Shown in pieces: positions 36,050 through 48,700 of a stretch of 64,000 nucleotides of DNA; the stretch's first letter is position 1, and each line of letters starts with the position of its first letter. Position numbers and translations under genes: made by a program. Location of the stretch: NCBI RefSeq assembly GCF_905475395.1, contig NC_058341.1:32379501-32443500 (forward strand), given 5' to 3'. This stretch comes from Chrysoperla carnea. Lineage: Eukaryota; Arthropoda; Insecta; Neuroptera; Chrysopidae. A model generated the notes under the pieces. The model was not told where the DNA came from. It made no database searches and saw only the letters and a program-made list of their open reading frames with translations.

Positions 36050-36330
36050 CCATAATAATTGATCAGGGTGAACGCCAGGGACAACAAACTTGCAGCCTGG
36101 TGCGCTCATCCTGTGATTATGCCTTTAATAGGGTCCATGGTCATGGCCCACTTTCTGATCCACGGGTTGGCCATGCTTCAAATGGGGTCAAGTTAGCACG
36201 AGTCTGCAGATTTTTGGATCTTAAGCTCACGGATGTTATGACGCCCATCCTGAGATCCATGAATTGGCTATTATTTTAGCGGATTTTTTTTAGTACGGGT
36301 CGGCAGGCTTTGAGCCTCACGCCCCCGTGA
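36050..36330. repeat. GC-rich block, probable decayed transposable element
   Basis: It is clearly richer in GC than its surroundings and flanked by AT-rich DNA. The text near GGTCGGCAGGCTTTGAGCC and ACGCCCCCGTGA looks like the 3' region of a non-LTR element, but no open frame or family motif supports this. Confidence 0.35.
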
Positions 36331-37034
36331 TCAACAAGTTTATTTACTAATGCAAAAATACTAACATTTAAAAAAATTTAAAACTGATTATTTGATACAT
36401 ATACTGTTATCTGTGTAAAATAATCGAAGAAGTGTACTATCCTATTTTCTCTTTATTTATTTGTATTATTTAAGCAATAGTAAATATGTTTCTAAACAAA
36501 CTAATTTCATGAAACCTGATTAAGTACCTGATAACCTTGGTTGAATAGATGTCCATAAATTGTATCTTCTTCACGCTGTTTGTTTCATATTAATTTATTA
36601 ACTTTTTGATGATCTTTACCAGTTGTTTAAGGGCAAAAACGCGGGCGAAGCTAGTATTGTTTATTTTATTATGAAATTAAACTTTTTATATTTATTTCAA
36701 ATTTTTGGGCACTTTATAAGTCAAAGTCCCTTATACATGATACTTTTAATAACTGTATTCACAAGTGTACCAAAAAAATCAAAATCATAATCAAAAGACC
36801 GAAGGAAAGTTAAACCTAATAAAAATAAAAGCAAAGCAAAATGTCGTATTTTCTCACAATTTTTATTGTAAAATAAATTTTTTTATGTACAAAATTAATA
36901 AGATTAACTAAAATAATAAATTAATATAAATAATATAAATTAAAAATTTAGCTACTTCTTTAAAATACATGTCGTTTAAAATGAAATGAGACGGAATAAA
37001 AGAGTATGCAGATGTAATGAATATGTATATACAG

Positions 37035-37309
37035 TTTGGCAATCTCGTTAGCCATTTATAATATATGAAGTAAGAAGATTTTTTATGGGCGTTCTTATGT
37101 AAAAAACAAAGTGGGAATGTACTGTGCGTGAAGCGCGTGTAATCATATCATTTGATCTGTATTTGTATATGTGTCTCATCACTTTTACACATACGATACA
37201 GTGCGCATCACACACAGTACACATCCCCTCTTTGTTTTATACATAAGAACATCCATAAAAACTCATTATTTGATATATATTATAAATGGCTAACGAGATG
37301 GTTTCCAAA
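37035..37309. mobile_element. Foldback (MITE-like) element downstream of gene C
   Basis: The left arm (37035 to about 37135) and right arm (about 37205 to 37309) are inverted copies. They share TCTCGTTAGCCATTTATAAT, then TTTTTATGG, GTTCTTATGTA, AAAACAAAG and TGTACTGTG. The ends are TTTGG and CCAAA. The element has no coding capacity and reaches to within about 150 bases of the gene C stop codon. Confidence 0.8.
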
Positions 37310-37455
37310 TGGTATTGGTATTTAACTTTATGATCTCTTTGCTATATCGAACAGTCTCAGCTCAGTTTGAACGATCTATACATATTACGAAATTTTCATT
37401 TACGTATAATATCAAAATAAGGTACATTCGTGTAAATCCAAAGTTATGGTTTTCA

Positions 37456-40400
37456 TTATTTCACTTCTTTTTTATCAGATCTTTTTGTCACCATTCCACC
37501 AACTGAAAAATTTGATTAATATAGTTACAATTTGCATTCATTGATTCAAATTGAAAAAATCGACTTACCTCCACCGACTATCAAATTATCTATTACAGCG
37601 AAAGGATATTCAAATGTTAGGACCCATATAATTGCCAATAATAATGTTATACAAGTTGTTCCAAAGAATTGAAATAGCTAAAAAAAAATGTGCATTCTTA
37701 AATCTTTTGTCTTTTAAATCTCTGGGAGTATTTTTACTGTTTGCTATTTGTCAATCTGTGATAGGTATTCCCAAACGCCCGCGCCGTTTACAGTACCGTT
37801 TACACGTAAAAGTAACGAAATTGTCTTTCTTTTAAAGGGTGGTATATAGTGGAGTAGATGCGAGTTATAATTACTTTATATAGCAGTTGTATTACTTACC
37901 ACAGCCATATTTGAAAAATATGTATTTATTCGAACATTTCCTGCGCGAATACCTTGTATTCCCATATGCAGTAAGTATATGGAATATGTAAGTTTCGCTA
38001 AAACTTGGAACATAGATAATGATAAAAACCAATTTACTGGACCTAGAAAATAATATTTCGAAATTATTTTGAGAAATATATTATAATTAATTTAGACCAG
38101 AAACCATTAAAAAAAGTAAATATGAATTCTTATTACCTCCATATCCATGCATACATGCGAAAATTATCCAACCAATAGCAAGACCCCAAATATTACGATG
38201 TAGGCCAGTGAATATCGCATCATACGCTTCGTGCCTTACATAATCACTTCGCATCGCTTTATAATTGCCGAATACAATAAAAAGCATTGCAAGAGCAGTA
38301 AGAAGCCATAATAAAGCAACTAAAATCTACAATCAAAAGTTTTAAATTAATAATTCAAATAAAAAAGGATCAATCATAAAATATTTACCCGATTAATCCT
38401 AATGACTTTGTTTTTTGTATTATATAAAATATATCCCAAGAAAAGTCCTAAAATCCATGGACCAGCACGCGCATATGTCTGTGCATAATATACTCGGAAA
38501 TAATCTCCGCCCCTAGAAGATAAATAATAAAATAATTAGGCCTTTTATGATCTAAGTTTGATTCTATTGATTTGGAGGAAAACTTGTTATTAAGATATCC
38601 ATCTTTATAAAATTACTTCAGATGCTTTTTACATCGGATTATTGAAAATTTACTACTTTACAAGAGTTGGACTAGATAATAAGAAAATATGGAGAGGTCT
38701 CATAACGTTGAGCACACTTAAAAGATCAAGTCAATCCTCCTTATACTGTGAGTAGCTGACTCTAAACTGTCTAGCTGTGAAATAACAGAGAGGATGAACG
38801 AAAGTTTACCCTAATGTTTGATCAGAGCATTGAAGGGAGATATTTTCTCCGGAATGCTTCAATGTTTTTCTGATTATATTTGTCTTGCTTTATTAGTTAT
38901 ACATCTCTCCATTTAAAATTCCTATTTAATAAAATTCATCCGGCAAAATAATGCCTATCATATTCAGGAAACCAATTAACAAATACAATTACACTCACCC
39001 TATCATTACACCTAAGTCATACTGCCATGCAACGATCGTTGGTATTATTGTAAAAACTATTACTAATGTTGAAAATAAATATGGCACATATTTAGGCCAA
39101 TATTTAACACTTAATAAAATAAGTGGTGAAATAACAAACAGTTGCATATCAACTGATAAATACCAAGTTTGGCCAACACACTGGAAATACAAATACATAT
39201 TTTTATTGCTTCTATAGTCGTTTAGATTGGTACAAATAGTTACTTACATCTTCGTTAGCATTCACATAATTTTGTATATATAAAATACCAGACCACCAGT
39301 ATTTCTGGCATGTTGTATGCAAACCGTTAACAGCGTCATTCCAAATAGGTCCTGAACCCATATCCGTTAATAATGTTAAGTAAATTAGAATTACAGCCAA
39401 GTAAGCAGGTGTTAATCTAAAAAATTGATTTCATTTATAATGGCTTGATTTAATGGATATTTTAAAGCAAACTTTATACCTTACGTAACGATGAAAATAC
39501 ATTAATGGAACATTAAAAGGTATCTTTTTTGCTTGTGATTTTAAAAATCCATACATTAATAAACAACCACTCAAAACGAAGAATGTGTCCACTGATACTG
39601 TGCTGCCCATTGTAAACCAAGACCACGGTTCTTTTTGAATCCACTAAAAATATAAATACCTTAGAAACTTTATCTACGTTCATATGTTTTCACATATTGG
39701 AAATATTGAGGAGATTTCTAATATATAAACAAAAATACTTACGTGGAATAAGTCGATTTGATTTACTAATTCTTGATACGTAAAAGTTAAAAATTCATGC
39801 CCGTGGATAATCCATAAAATACTTAAGAATCGAATACCATTTAAACATGGCAACTGGTCAGAATTCTTATTAATTCGTATTAAAGATTTAAAATTTGAAT
39901 ACCATGAAAACGCAATCAATATTTTATGTATTGGCTCTGGAATTGTAAAAAAAAAGAGACAGTTAGAAAATCTTTTTAATCTTTTCCCGATTTAAGGTAC
40001 ATTTCATACTTAGATGTGAAATGGTTCTTACCTTTTTCCGTGTAATATAAGTAAACATCATAAATTGTACTGCATAAGACAAAACAAGCAATTCCAATAA
40101 AAATTCCTCTGAAAAAAATTGGAAAATGTTAATTATAGTATTGAGAAGTATTGAAGAAGGTGTCGATGCTGATTTAAGTGAAATATTCTTGTTCAATAAC
40201 CAACTACACATTTAAAAAAAAAACTTACATAACTGTCCAATCACCACCATCGAGCTTTGGTGCTGTCTCTAAGCTGTGACAATCGTCTTCAGTTACATCA
40301 TATACTTTAACACCCGGTAAAATCGGATTACTTGGTAATTGAAAATATGAATTTAAATGAGACTTAACATCTTCAGCTGTACATCCACTTGGAACACAAA

Positions 40401-41805
40401 TTGACCATCGGAAAATAATTGCATCCCCCATAAAGATTGCTCTTGGTGTTATGAACTGCAATTAAAATTAATACAGTTGATTTATTAATAATGTCGATTT
40501 TGGTACAAGTAATTGAAGAAATGTAATACCCGGGGAAGTTTTAGTTATTTCTTCGTTCTGATTTATTAAGAATTATTTAATAAATTCACGAAAACAAGTT
40601 GAATGTTCGAATAAATAATAAAATTATTTTTTTCCCAATATTTGCTTATTTTTAATGTATGAAATTTTATACCCAGATAGCATAACTTACCGGTTGAACT
40701 GCATTGTTTATTTTTGGCTCAATATTTTCAATATCAATTTCCGAAAATTCATGTCGTCTAGATACTGGTATTTTTATTTTTGTATAACAAAATTTACCAC
40801 TTATTGAATCAACTTTATACTTTACAGCTAAACATTGGTCAAATTGACCCATATCCGCAAAATGTCCAGATAAAAATCCGGATTGCAATTTTGATGAGGC
40901 ATCAATCACTGTAAAAAAGATATTAGCATTATATAGACGTTACTACTAGATCCAACCCCACCGCTTCAATGGATATTCCCTTTTGATTTTTTAGGATAAT
41001 CTGTATACTTTAATAATGAAGAAATTTTTTTTTTTTCAAAGATATGTAGACTTAGATCTCCATAAAATTTCGAAATTATTGGTAAAACAGTGATCTTTTA
41101 AAATGTTTGAAAATATTAAAAGTAATATTGTGGATCAAAATAAATTGCGGAAAATCAAGTCTATGATTAATAACTTTTCTATGAGAATATAATTTTTATT
41201 TGCCAATATCTTAAACCCTAATAGAATGCATTTTATGAAAATATTACCACATACTAAATAAAAAGGTATTTTTCTTGTATCAAAGGAATCAATTTAAAAA
41301 TAAAATGTATTCGAAAATTTATCCCTTCCATATCATATAAAACGCAAAATAATATGTTAAAATTAATTACAATATTCAAAAATTAATTTACTTATTAATT
41401 CGGAGCAATATATTAAATGAATTGTATAGCCTTTGAGATAATTTATAAATGCAAGTTTTAACCACCTATTAACCCCCTATAAATTATTGAACAACTTTCG
41501 CCTAGACATAAAATGAAATTTTGAAATAATAAATTTTATTGTCAATGGATTCAAGTCTCGAAATTTTACGCTTAAGTCTTAATTTATAAAAAAAAGTTCT
41601 TACTTCTTTTTGACCAAAATTCATTTTTGTGTACCAAACTATTATAATAAATATCACTTTGTTTTTTACACAATTCACTTAAATTTGCACTTGATTGCAA
41701 TGTATAAAATTTAATTAAATCAAAATCAGGCGGCAATGGATTACTTTGAGATTTAATTAGAAGAAAATTTGCACAAAATAGTGCAAATAAAATTAAAACT
41801 TTCAT
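37456..41805 (-). CDS. NRF-6-like membrane acyltransferase, gene C
   Basis: Thirteen exons join in phase from 41805: 41604-41805, 40691-40908, 40229-40455, 40032-40108, 39743-39936, 39480-39643, 39248-39416, 38999-39180, 38389-38512, 38137-38326, 37900-38042, 37569-37677 and 37456-37502, giving 681 residues. The domain order and exon phases match gene B. Key motifs present are [103 protein letters not shown] and YSIYLLHMG. The tail is [10 protein letters not shown]. An ATG at 41814 would add three residues (MFK); the inner one is preferred because it is shared with gene B. Exons 5-7 are almost identical to B, but exons 1-4 and the long introns are not. Confidence 0.93.
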
Positions 41806-41875
41806 TTTAAACATCAATGAAAAAAATTGATTAAGAATAAATTAAACACGGTGATTAGTTTCTTAATGACTGATG

Positions 41876-41890
41876 AAATATTTATATATG
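41876..41890 (-). promoter_or_regulatory. TATA box of gene C
   Basis: CATATATAAATATTT reads on the minus strand about 75 bases upstream of the start codon, embedded in sequence that aligns with the gene B and D promoters (CCTAT on its left, ATTTCATCAG-like on the other side). Confidence 0.6.
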
Positions 41891-42718
41891 CCTATCTTTA
41901 AATTAAGGAAGATATTTTTTTATCTATATCTAGTTTTTTCTAACTTATAACGTAAATTTAATAAGTAAAAGTCATGCAAATATATAATGCTTTTCTCACA
42001 AAAATGAAAATTATAAATTATTTATTAATCGATAATACGTAATTATATTTCCAGGAATAGTGTCAAGTATTGTAAATATTTATGCAATCTTGAATAAACA
42101 TATGATATGTACAAATCTGGTACCTTACTGAAAGTGTCTATTAAGGAAATATTGACTTTTGCTTATTGGAACCTTCACCTGTTTGGCAAGAGACGTATCC
42201 GATAAACAATCTTTAACGTTTTTTCAGTGTTTGATTTTCACTAGAAGCCAAAGGTGGAAAAATTTGGGGTGTTGAAAAAAATCGAGTAGAATATAAAATT
42301 TTTTTATCTATTTCTTAATTGTGTCCCTTTTTTTTACACAATGGCTTAAAAGTTTAGAACCCAACCAACTCCTGTATAGTTGATAAACTCAACCCAATCA
42401 ACGTGTAATTACAACAATACTCAGGGTCTATAAAATTTTCATTGCATTTTTGATCGATTATTACTTAAATTCAGATATTATTTGTTTGGGAAATTAAACT
42501 TTATATATATTTTGGAAATTATATTCCTTCTTTAACGAAGAGTGCCACGCTTTATTTAAATTTACGAGGGTTTTGTTCAATGATATGTGACACCGAGATT
42601 GTATGATATTTTCTACATTTTAGCTAATTAAAATTTATATCTCTCTACGCTCGTGAGATAAGAACTACTTTTTTCACTCAGTATGCGTGGGAGAAATATA
42701 TCATAGACGCACTAAGGT

Positions 42719-42736
42719 GGTAATGAATTCATTACC
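42719..42736. repeat. Perfect 18-base palindrome
   Basis: GGTAATGAATTCATTACC is its own reverse complement and contains two inverted TAATGA homeodomain-like cores. It could be a dimeric binding site or chance. It is 0.9 kb upstream of gene C. Confidence 0.5.
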
Positions 42737-43537
42737 GCACTAGCATCGTAATGAATTGATCTCCACACTTCAAATTACTGTCAAAATGTAAGTTTTAAAT
42801 AATAATTATCGTTTATTTTAACATTTTAGAGGAGTAGATAAAGTTTTGTATTATATAAGTGTGCTAACGCATTATTAACGTACTTGTGTGATTGCCCAAC
42901 TCGTACCACGTACTCGATAAATGCAAATGCGTTGTGCAAATTTTGCATGCGTACGGTAATAATGCTATCCCACTAGTATCGTAAACATCTAATTCGTGTA
43001 GGTATTAAATTAAAACTTTTCTTTAAAAGTATTTTTTACCTAAATTATGTTCTCAAGTTGATAGTTTGTAATAATGCGTAGTTAATATTTAAACACTTAA
43101 TAACATAGTAGGGGAGCTTTGGTACATTCTATCCTTTTCTATTTATAACATACATGAAATACAGTCTCCCACATTTAAAATTTCTCACAAAAAGATCTCA
43201 TATTTTCTTATCTGAATTTGTACGTAGTATTTTTTTAATCTTAAGTTGTACCTATTTCAGATAAAATATAATATTCAATAATTACTTATTAAAATTATCG
43301 CACCGATTTTGTTGACTCATAGTGCTAGATTGATATTATTTAAATTAAATTTTTATTTAAACCAACTGCCCGGTTTGGCTTCGCTTGTATTAAGCGGGCA
43401 AGCTAAGAGGAACCAAGCATAGTATAATTATTAATGAATTGGAGCTTGAGGTCCAGAGTGGAGGTCCCAAGCTATGCGGAAGAACGTCTAATTGACCAAG
43501 ACGTGAAGTAAAGTTTGTGTTTAGCAAGCGAATGCTA

Positions 43538-43611
43538 AGCGGAACTAAGAATAATACAGCTATTGAGCTACGAATTCGCAGCTCAATTGCTGCATTATAC
43601 TTAGTTCCGCT
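43538..43611. repeat. Strong hairpin, 32-base arms
   Basis: The arms at 43538-43569 (AGCGGAACTAAG...) and 43580-43611 (...CTTAGTTCCGCT) are complementary with three mismatches around a 10-base loop. A weaker related stretch (GCTAAGAGGAACCAAG) lies at 43401. It may be a small foldback element or a precursor-like RNA hairpin. Confidence 0.75.
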
Positions 43612-43879
43612 GAAGCCATTCATGAATTGGATGCTGCAGCTTAATTAACATTAATAATCGCTGATCAAAAGTTATAATTAAATCAATTGCAGGTGAAACG
43701 AACTAAAAAAAGTCAACTAGTAAATAATAAAAAGGCAACAGCTTACAGCAGCGATCACCCATCTTAGTACAGACTGTGGCAAATGTTCTTTAACTTAAGT
43801 AAGTGGGCGTGAAATTGATTTATTCGAGTTTTCTTGATTATTTTCATTCATTAAAACCTTCCCTTGACGAAAAAAGGGG

Positions 43880-44110
43880 TGCTATTTCTCCAATTTTTTT
43901 AAACCCTCGAACTAAAAAAAGGGATGTTATAAGTTTGACCACAATGTGTGTGTGTCTGTCAGTCTATCTGTCTGGGGAATCGTAACGCCTAAATGGATGA
44001 ACTAATTTTGATTTTTTTGTTTTGATTGAGAGGCAATTTAATGGAGAGTGTTCTTAGCTACGTTTAAAGTACGAGCTTAGCGTTCCGTATCGGAAAAATT
44101 TGTTGGGGGG
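43880..44110 (+). repeat. Dispersed repeat family, copy 1
   Basis: The conserved order is: GGGATGTTATAAGTTTGACC, a GTGTGTGTCTGTC run, TCGTAACGCCTAAATGGATG, GAGAGTGTTCTTAGCTACG and a TTCCGTA end. Three more copies lie in gene D introns. I recall the same string from repeats in many insect genomes; no open frame. Confidence 0.7.
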
Positions 44111-45179
44111 TTTTTTAAATTATGTAAATTTCACTTGTTTATTATTCAACTTTCTTAAAAAAATGCATGTTGGTAAAATACTTTTAATTATTATCTTACA
44201 AATAATAATGACTGTTCGTATGATATTACTGCTAACTCTACATATCTAGCCAAGTGATAAAATCATTTTAATATGTTTTTGACAGAATAATCTCTCATTG
44301 TTTTGATATATCATGAAATTGAGTAAATGTACGCAAAAGCTTCAAAGTCCAATTGATTGACTAAAACATTGAATGGTTATGAAATATTGGAAAAATGAGT
44401 AATATTATAGATTGTAATCAGTCTAATAAAAAGATAAATAAATAAAAAACCAAATTAGTCAATAAACAAAATCCAGTAATATAGGATTATAATAGTCACT
44501 TTCTAGATTGTACTTTCTAGAAATTAAAATTCACTTGAAAAATGATTGTGTAGGTGGCAAAATATCGAAAAAATTAATTTTCTTTTTGGGTGATTCATAA
44601 TCTTCATATTGTCGTACTAAAAGAGTGAATTAGTTTTCTTATCGACTAAAAAAAAAAATTTCAACATTTCTATTTATTAGTATTTTCAAAAAATTAAAAA
44701 AATTTGACGTTTTATAAGTTCTCAATTTCGACTATTTCTCAATTGCATAACCGCAGATTGAAGATAGACTGATATCAAAATGGTCCTTTCTTATATGTTA
44801 TTGAAAGATGTGTTAGATGGGAGATCTAGCTTTTGAATGGAAATCATGGTTTCGTAAACTTCTTGCAAATTCTTACTAGAATTGAATCTGAGAATATATA
44901 CAAGATGGCCAGGTTTTAACGATCCACCACTTTTTTAGGATACGAAATTTTGATCCAGTTTCTTTTTTTAATGAAAATTTTTTTGATCCACCATCCTAGC
45001 AGATACAGCAAATAACTTTTGATATCCAAAACAAATTTAGTTTTTTGCTTGTTTAATTACTTGAGTTCTTGAACTATTTTTCCAAATTCCCTCATGTTTT
45101 TTGAAAATTATGCCAATTTGAAAAGTGAAAATAAATAATGAAATTAAAACAATTTAATGCCAAAATAACCACAACAAAA

Positions 45180-45360
45180 GTATTCCATTGGAGTCAAGTT
45201 CAGAGATCGAGGTGGCCATTTGATTTTAACAAGTGTTCCAAACCATCTTTCTTGAAAAATTTGTTTTTCCTACAACAAATCGGGCATGAGAAGCAAATTC
45301 AGACCAAAGATTGTCTAATCGTGAATGGAGCCCCGTTAGCAAAAATTTCTTAAAAAATAA
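45180..45360 (-). mobile_element. Decayed mariner/Tc1-superfamily transposase fragment
   Basis: On the minus strand, bases 45218-45183 encode WPPRSLNLTPME, matching the WPPRSPDLTP(L) motif near the last catalytic aspartate of IS630-Tc1-mariner transposases. Upstream, in another frame, is NGAPFTIRQ, matching the DGAPPH motif. At least one frameshift and an internal stop separate them, so this is a short dead remnant. Terminal repeats were not found. Confidence 0.6.
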
Positions 45361-45797
45361 GGTATACTTTTGACATTAAACTGAGTCAGTTTGAAACTTG
45401 AAATTGTTATTTTTTCCCGGAGCTCAATTTAAGTATGTACTTATATTAATTTTAAAACATATGGAAAAAATAATTCTAGTAGTTGTTAAAATTAAAAATT
45501 GTAAGCTGTATTTGCTAAGATGATGGATAAAAATAATTTTTTCGCTTTTAATAATTAGATTAAAAATGATTATATTGATAAACAATTATTTGACAAACAA
45601 TTATTTACCCAAATAAGACTAAAAACAAACAAAATATAATGAGATAATTTTTGTATTTTTAAAATAAATAATTAATATACAAAATTAATAAAATTAACTA
45701 CAATAATAAATAACTACAAATATAAAAAATATAAATATCAATGAATATTCAAATATAATATCTTAGAATATCTTAGACATTCGTGTGATTTCTTTCA

Positions 45798-48700
45798 TTA
45801 TTTCAGCTCTTGTTTACCAGATCTTTTTGTTAACATTCCACTTACTGCAAAATGTAATTAACATAGTTACAATTTTTATTTAATGATATAAATCGAAATG
45901 ATCGACTTACCTGAACCGATAATGAGATTATCGATAACAGCGAAAGGATATTCAAATGTTAGAACCCATATCATTGCCACTAGCAATGTTATACAAGTTG
46001 TTCCAAAAAATGAAAATAACTAGAAAATTAAAATGGATATTAATTTTTTTTATGCAAATATTGTGAGCATTTCTCATAACAAATTTTACATGTATTCTTA
46101 AAGTACATGGACATTTGAGAAACAGGCATTTTCTTCGAGGGAAATTTTCTGTCTAAGAATAACAATTCACTCTTCCTACCATAGATAACTCATTATTTTG
46201 TATAGTGGTGAAAATTCTTACCAACGACATGTCTGAAAAATATGAATTTACTCGATTATTTCCAGTACGAATCATTTGTATACCAAAATGTAGTAAATAT
46301 ACTGAATATGAAAGTTTAGCGAACACTTGGAACATAGATAACGATAAAAACCAATTTACTGGACCTGGAAAAAAATATTTTCAAATTTTTAATCAGTTGA
46401 AAACTTATTCTTAATTATCATTAACTTAATTTAAAAGTTCCAAATGTAATTTGATCGAAAGTGTTCTTAGCTTTTTCAAGGAAATCTTCTCAATCTTTTG
46501 AAGATAGATCTTCAACTCGCACTTGAAGCATGGTTTAGAATACCCTCGATTAAAATGGGCTCATTCTTTTTGGAGCTATGATGCCTCAGATAGACACACA
46601 GATAAACAGATACACAGATACTTCAAACTTATAACACCCCTCTTTTTAGTTAGTCGGGAGAGTCTGAATACACTTTCTTTATGCTTATACCATGCCATCA
46701 GACAATCACTAATTTTAAATAAATTAATTTTTGAAACTGGGCCATTGGGCCACCAACCCTTACACCTGAACCAGCTTTATTCGATTATTCGAGGGTTTTC
46801 TCTTTAATATTTTTCTTGTATATCCAATAATATCTAACCCGAACAGAATTTCCGATATTTCTGCCATGCCATCCCGAATTAAAGAAATTAAATTTAGTTA
46901 CCTCCATATCCATGCATACATGCGAAAATTATCCAGCTAAGAGCAAGACCCCAAATATTACGATGTAATCCAATGAACATCGTCTCATAAGATTCGTGCT
47001 TTACATAATCACTTCGCAATGTTTTATAATTGCCAAATACAATAAACAGCATTACAACAGCAGTAAGAAGCCATAATAAAGCAACGAAAATCTAAAATTA
47101 AAAGTATTAAATTAATATTATTCAAACACAAAAAAGAGTTCAATAAAAAATACTTACTCGATTTATTCGAATAACTTTATTTTTTGTATTATATAAAATG
47201 TATCCCAAAAAAAGTCCTATTATCCATGGACCAGCGCGCGAATATGTTGCAGCATAATAATGCGCGAAATCTGTTCCACCACTAAAACACCGATAAAAAT
47301 TAGTCATTATTAATAATAGTTTCATGTCTGTGTTTATTAGAAGAGTATTAATAACCCTACAAAAATGTGAATTTGACCTTCGAATTTAAAACTTAAATAT
47401 ATTGTAGGAGTTTCTTTCAGAGAGTGGCTAACTAAGACACCAGGCTTCCTTGTGAAAGAGGTAGAATGGAAATATTCGGAGTGTATTGGAAACGTTCAGC
47501 ATGTTTTCACTCTAACTTTGTTGTTACTATTTTACCTGTCTTATTGCCTTCATAAAGCTTACAAACAAGGTTATATTGGAATGCCTCCGATGGTGCTCTC
47601 TTCATTATTGTCTAACATCTCATACGTAAATACTTTTTGATTTTGAATTGGCCTTTATAAAGACAATTTCATTCAGGAGTAGTTTTTAGTTGACAAATAG
47701 TAGGTAAACTAGTGTTATTATTACTGCTTAAAATATATTATACCCTTTCGATTTTCGTTGACCAACGTTCATTGGTTTCCACGTACAATAAAAAAGTACA
47801 ATCAAAGAATTTTTTTAATAAGCGGAGAAGACTTCATAAAATACGTCGCGCTAATATTTAGATTTTGAGACCCCCTCCCCCCGGGGGCTACGATGCCACA
47901 GGCAGACACACACACAAAGTGGTCAAACTTATAACACCCCTTTTTTTAGTTCGGGTGTTTAGTTTAGTTTAAAAGTAAATTAAACTTACCCCAACATTAG
48001 ACCTAAGTCATACTGCCATGCAATGATAGTTGGTATTATTGTGAAAATTACAATTAATGCAGGAAATAAATACGGCACATATTTAGGCCAATATTTAACA
48101 CTTAATAAAATAAGTGGTGAAACTATGAACAACTGCATATCAACAGATAAATACCAAGTTTGCGCAACACACTAAAAATAAACATTTGAGGTCAAACCTC
48201 CATCGCTCAATTTTGTATACAAATAATTACTTACGTTGTCATTGGCGCTCACATAATTCTGTATGTATAATATCCCAGACCACCAATATTTTTGACATGT
48301 GGTGTGTAAGCCGTCAATAGTTTCATTCCAAATTGGTCCTGAACCCATATGTGTTAATAACGTTAAGTAAATTAAAATAACAGCCAAGTATGCGGGTGTT
48401 AATCTACAATGTTGACTTTTTTAATGACTTAATTAATTGGAAATTTTAAAGCTATTTGTATACCTTACGTAACGATGAAAATACATTAACGGAACATTAA
48501 AAGGTACATTTTTGGCTTGTGATTTTAAAAATCCATACATTAATAAACAACCACTCAAAACGAAAAATGAGTCCACTGATACACTGCTTCCAATCGTAAA
48601 CCAAGACCATAGATTTTGTGCCCACTTTAGTTTAAAAGGAAAAGATGATTAAATAATCTGTGCTTTTATGCTAGGTGTTTTTTTATAGTTGCGTTATTTT

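Larger units (their letters stand above)
34891..37455. other. Intergenic between gene C (3' end) and gene B (promoter)
   Basis: The region contains the gene B promoter, an unclassified GC-richer block at 36050-36330 and a foldback element at 37035-37309. I see no exon. Confidence 0.55.
41806..45797. other. Intergenic between gene D (3' end) and gene C (promoter)
   Basis: Apart from the gene C promoter, this holds an 18-base palindrome at 42719, a strong hairpin at 43538-43611, one copy of a dispersed repeat at 43880-44110 and a decayed transposase fragment at 45180-45360. No acyltransferase exon remnant was found. Confidence 0.55.

Noticed and set aside
46205-46414. 69-residue plus-strand open frame
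   Set aside because: It is antisense to gene D exon 11 and has no independent support.
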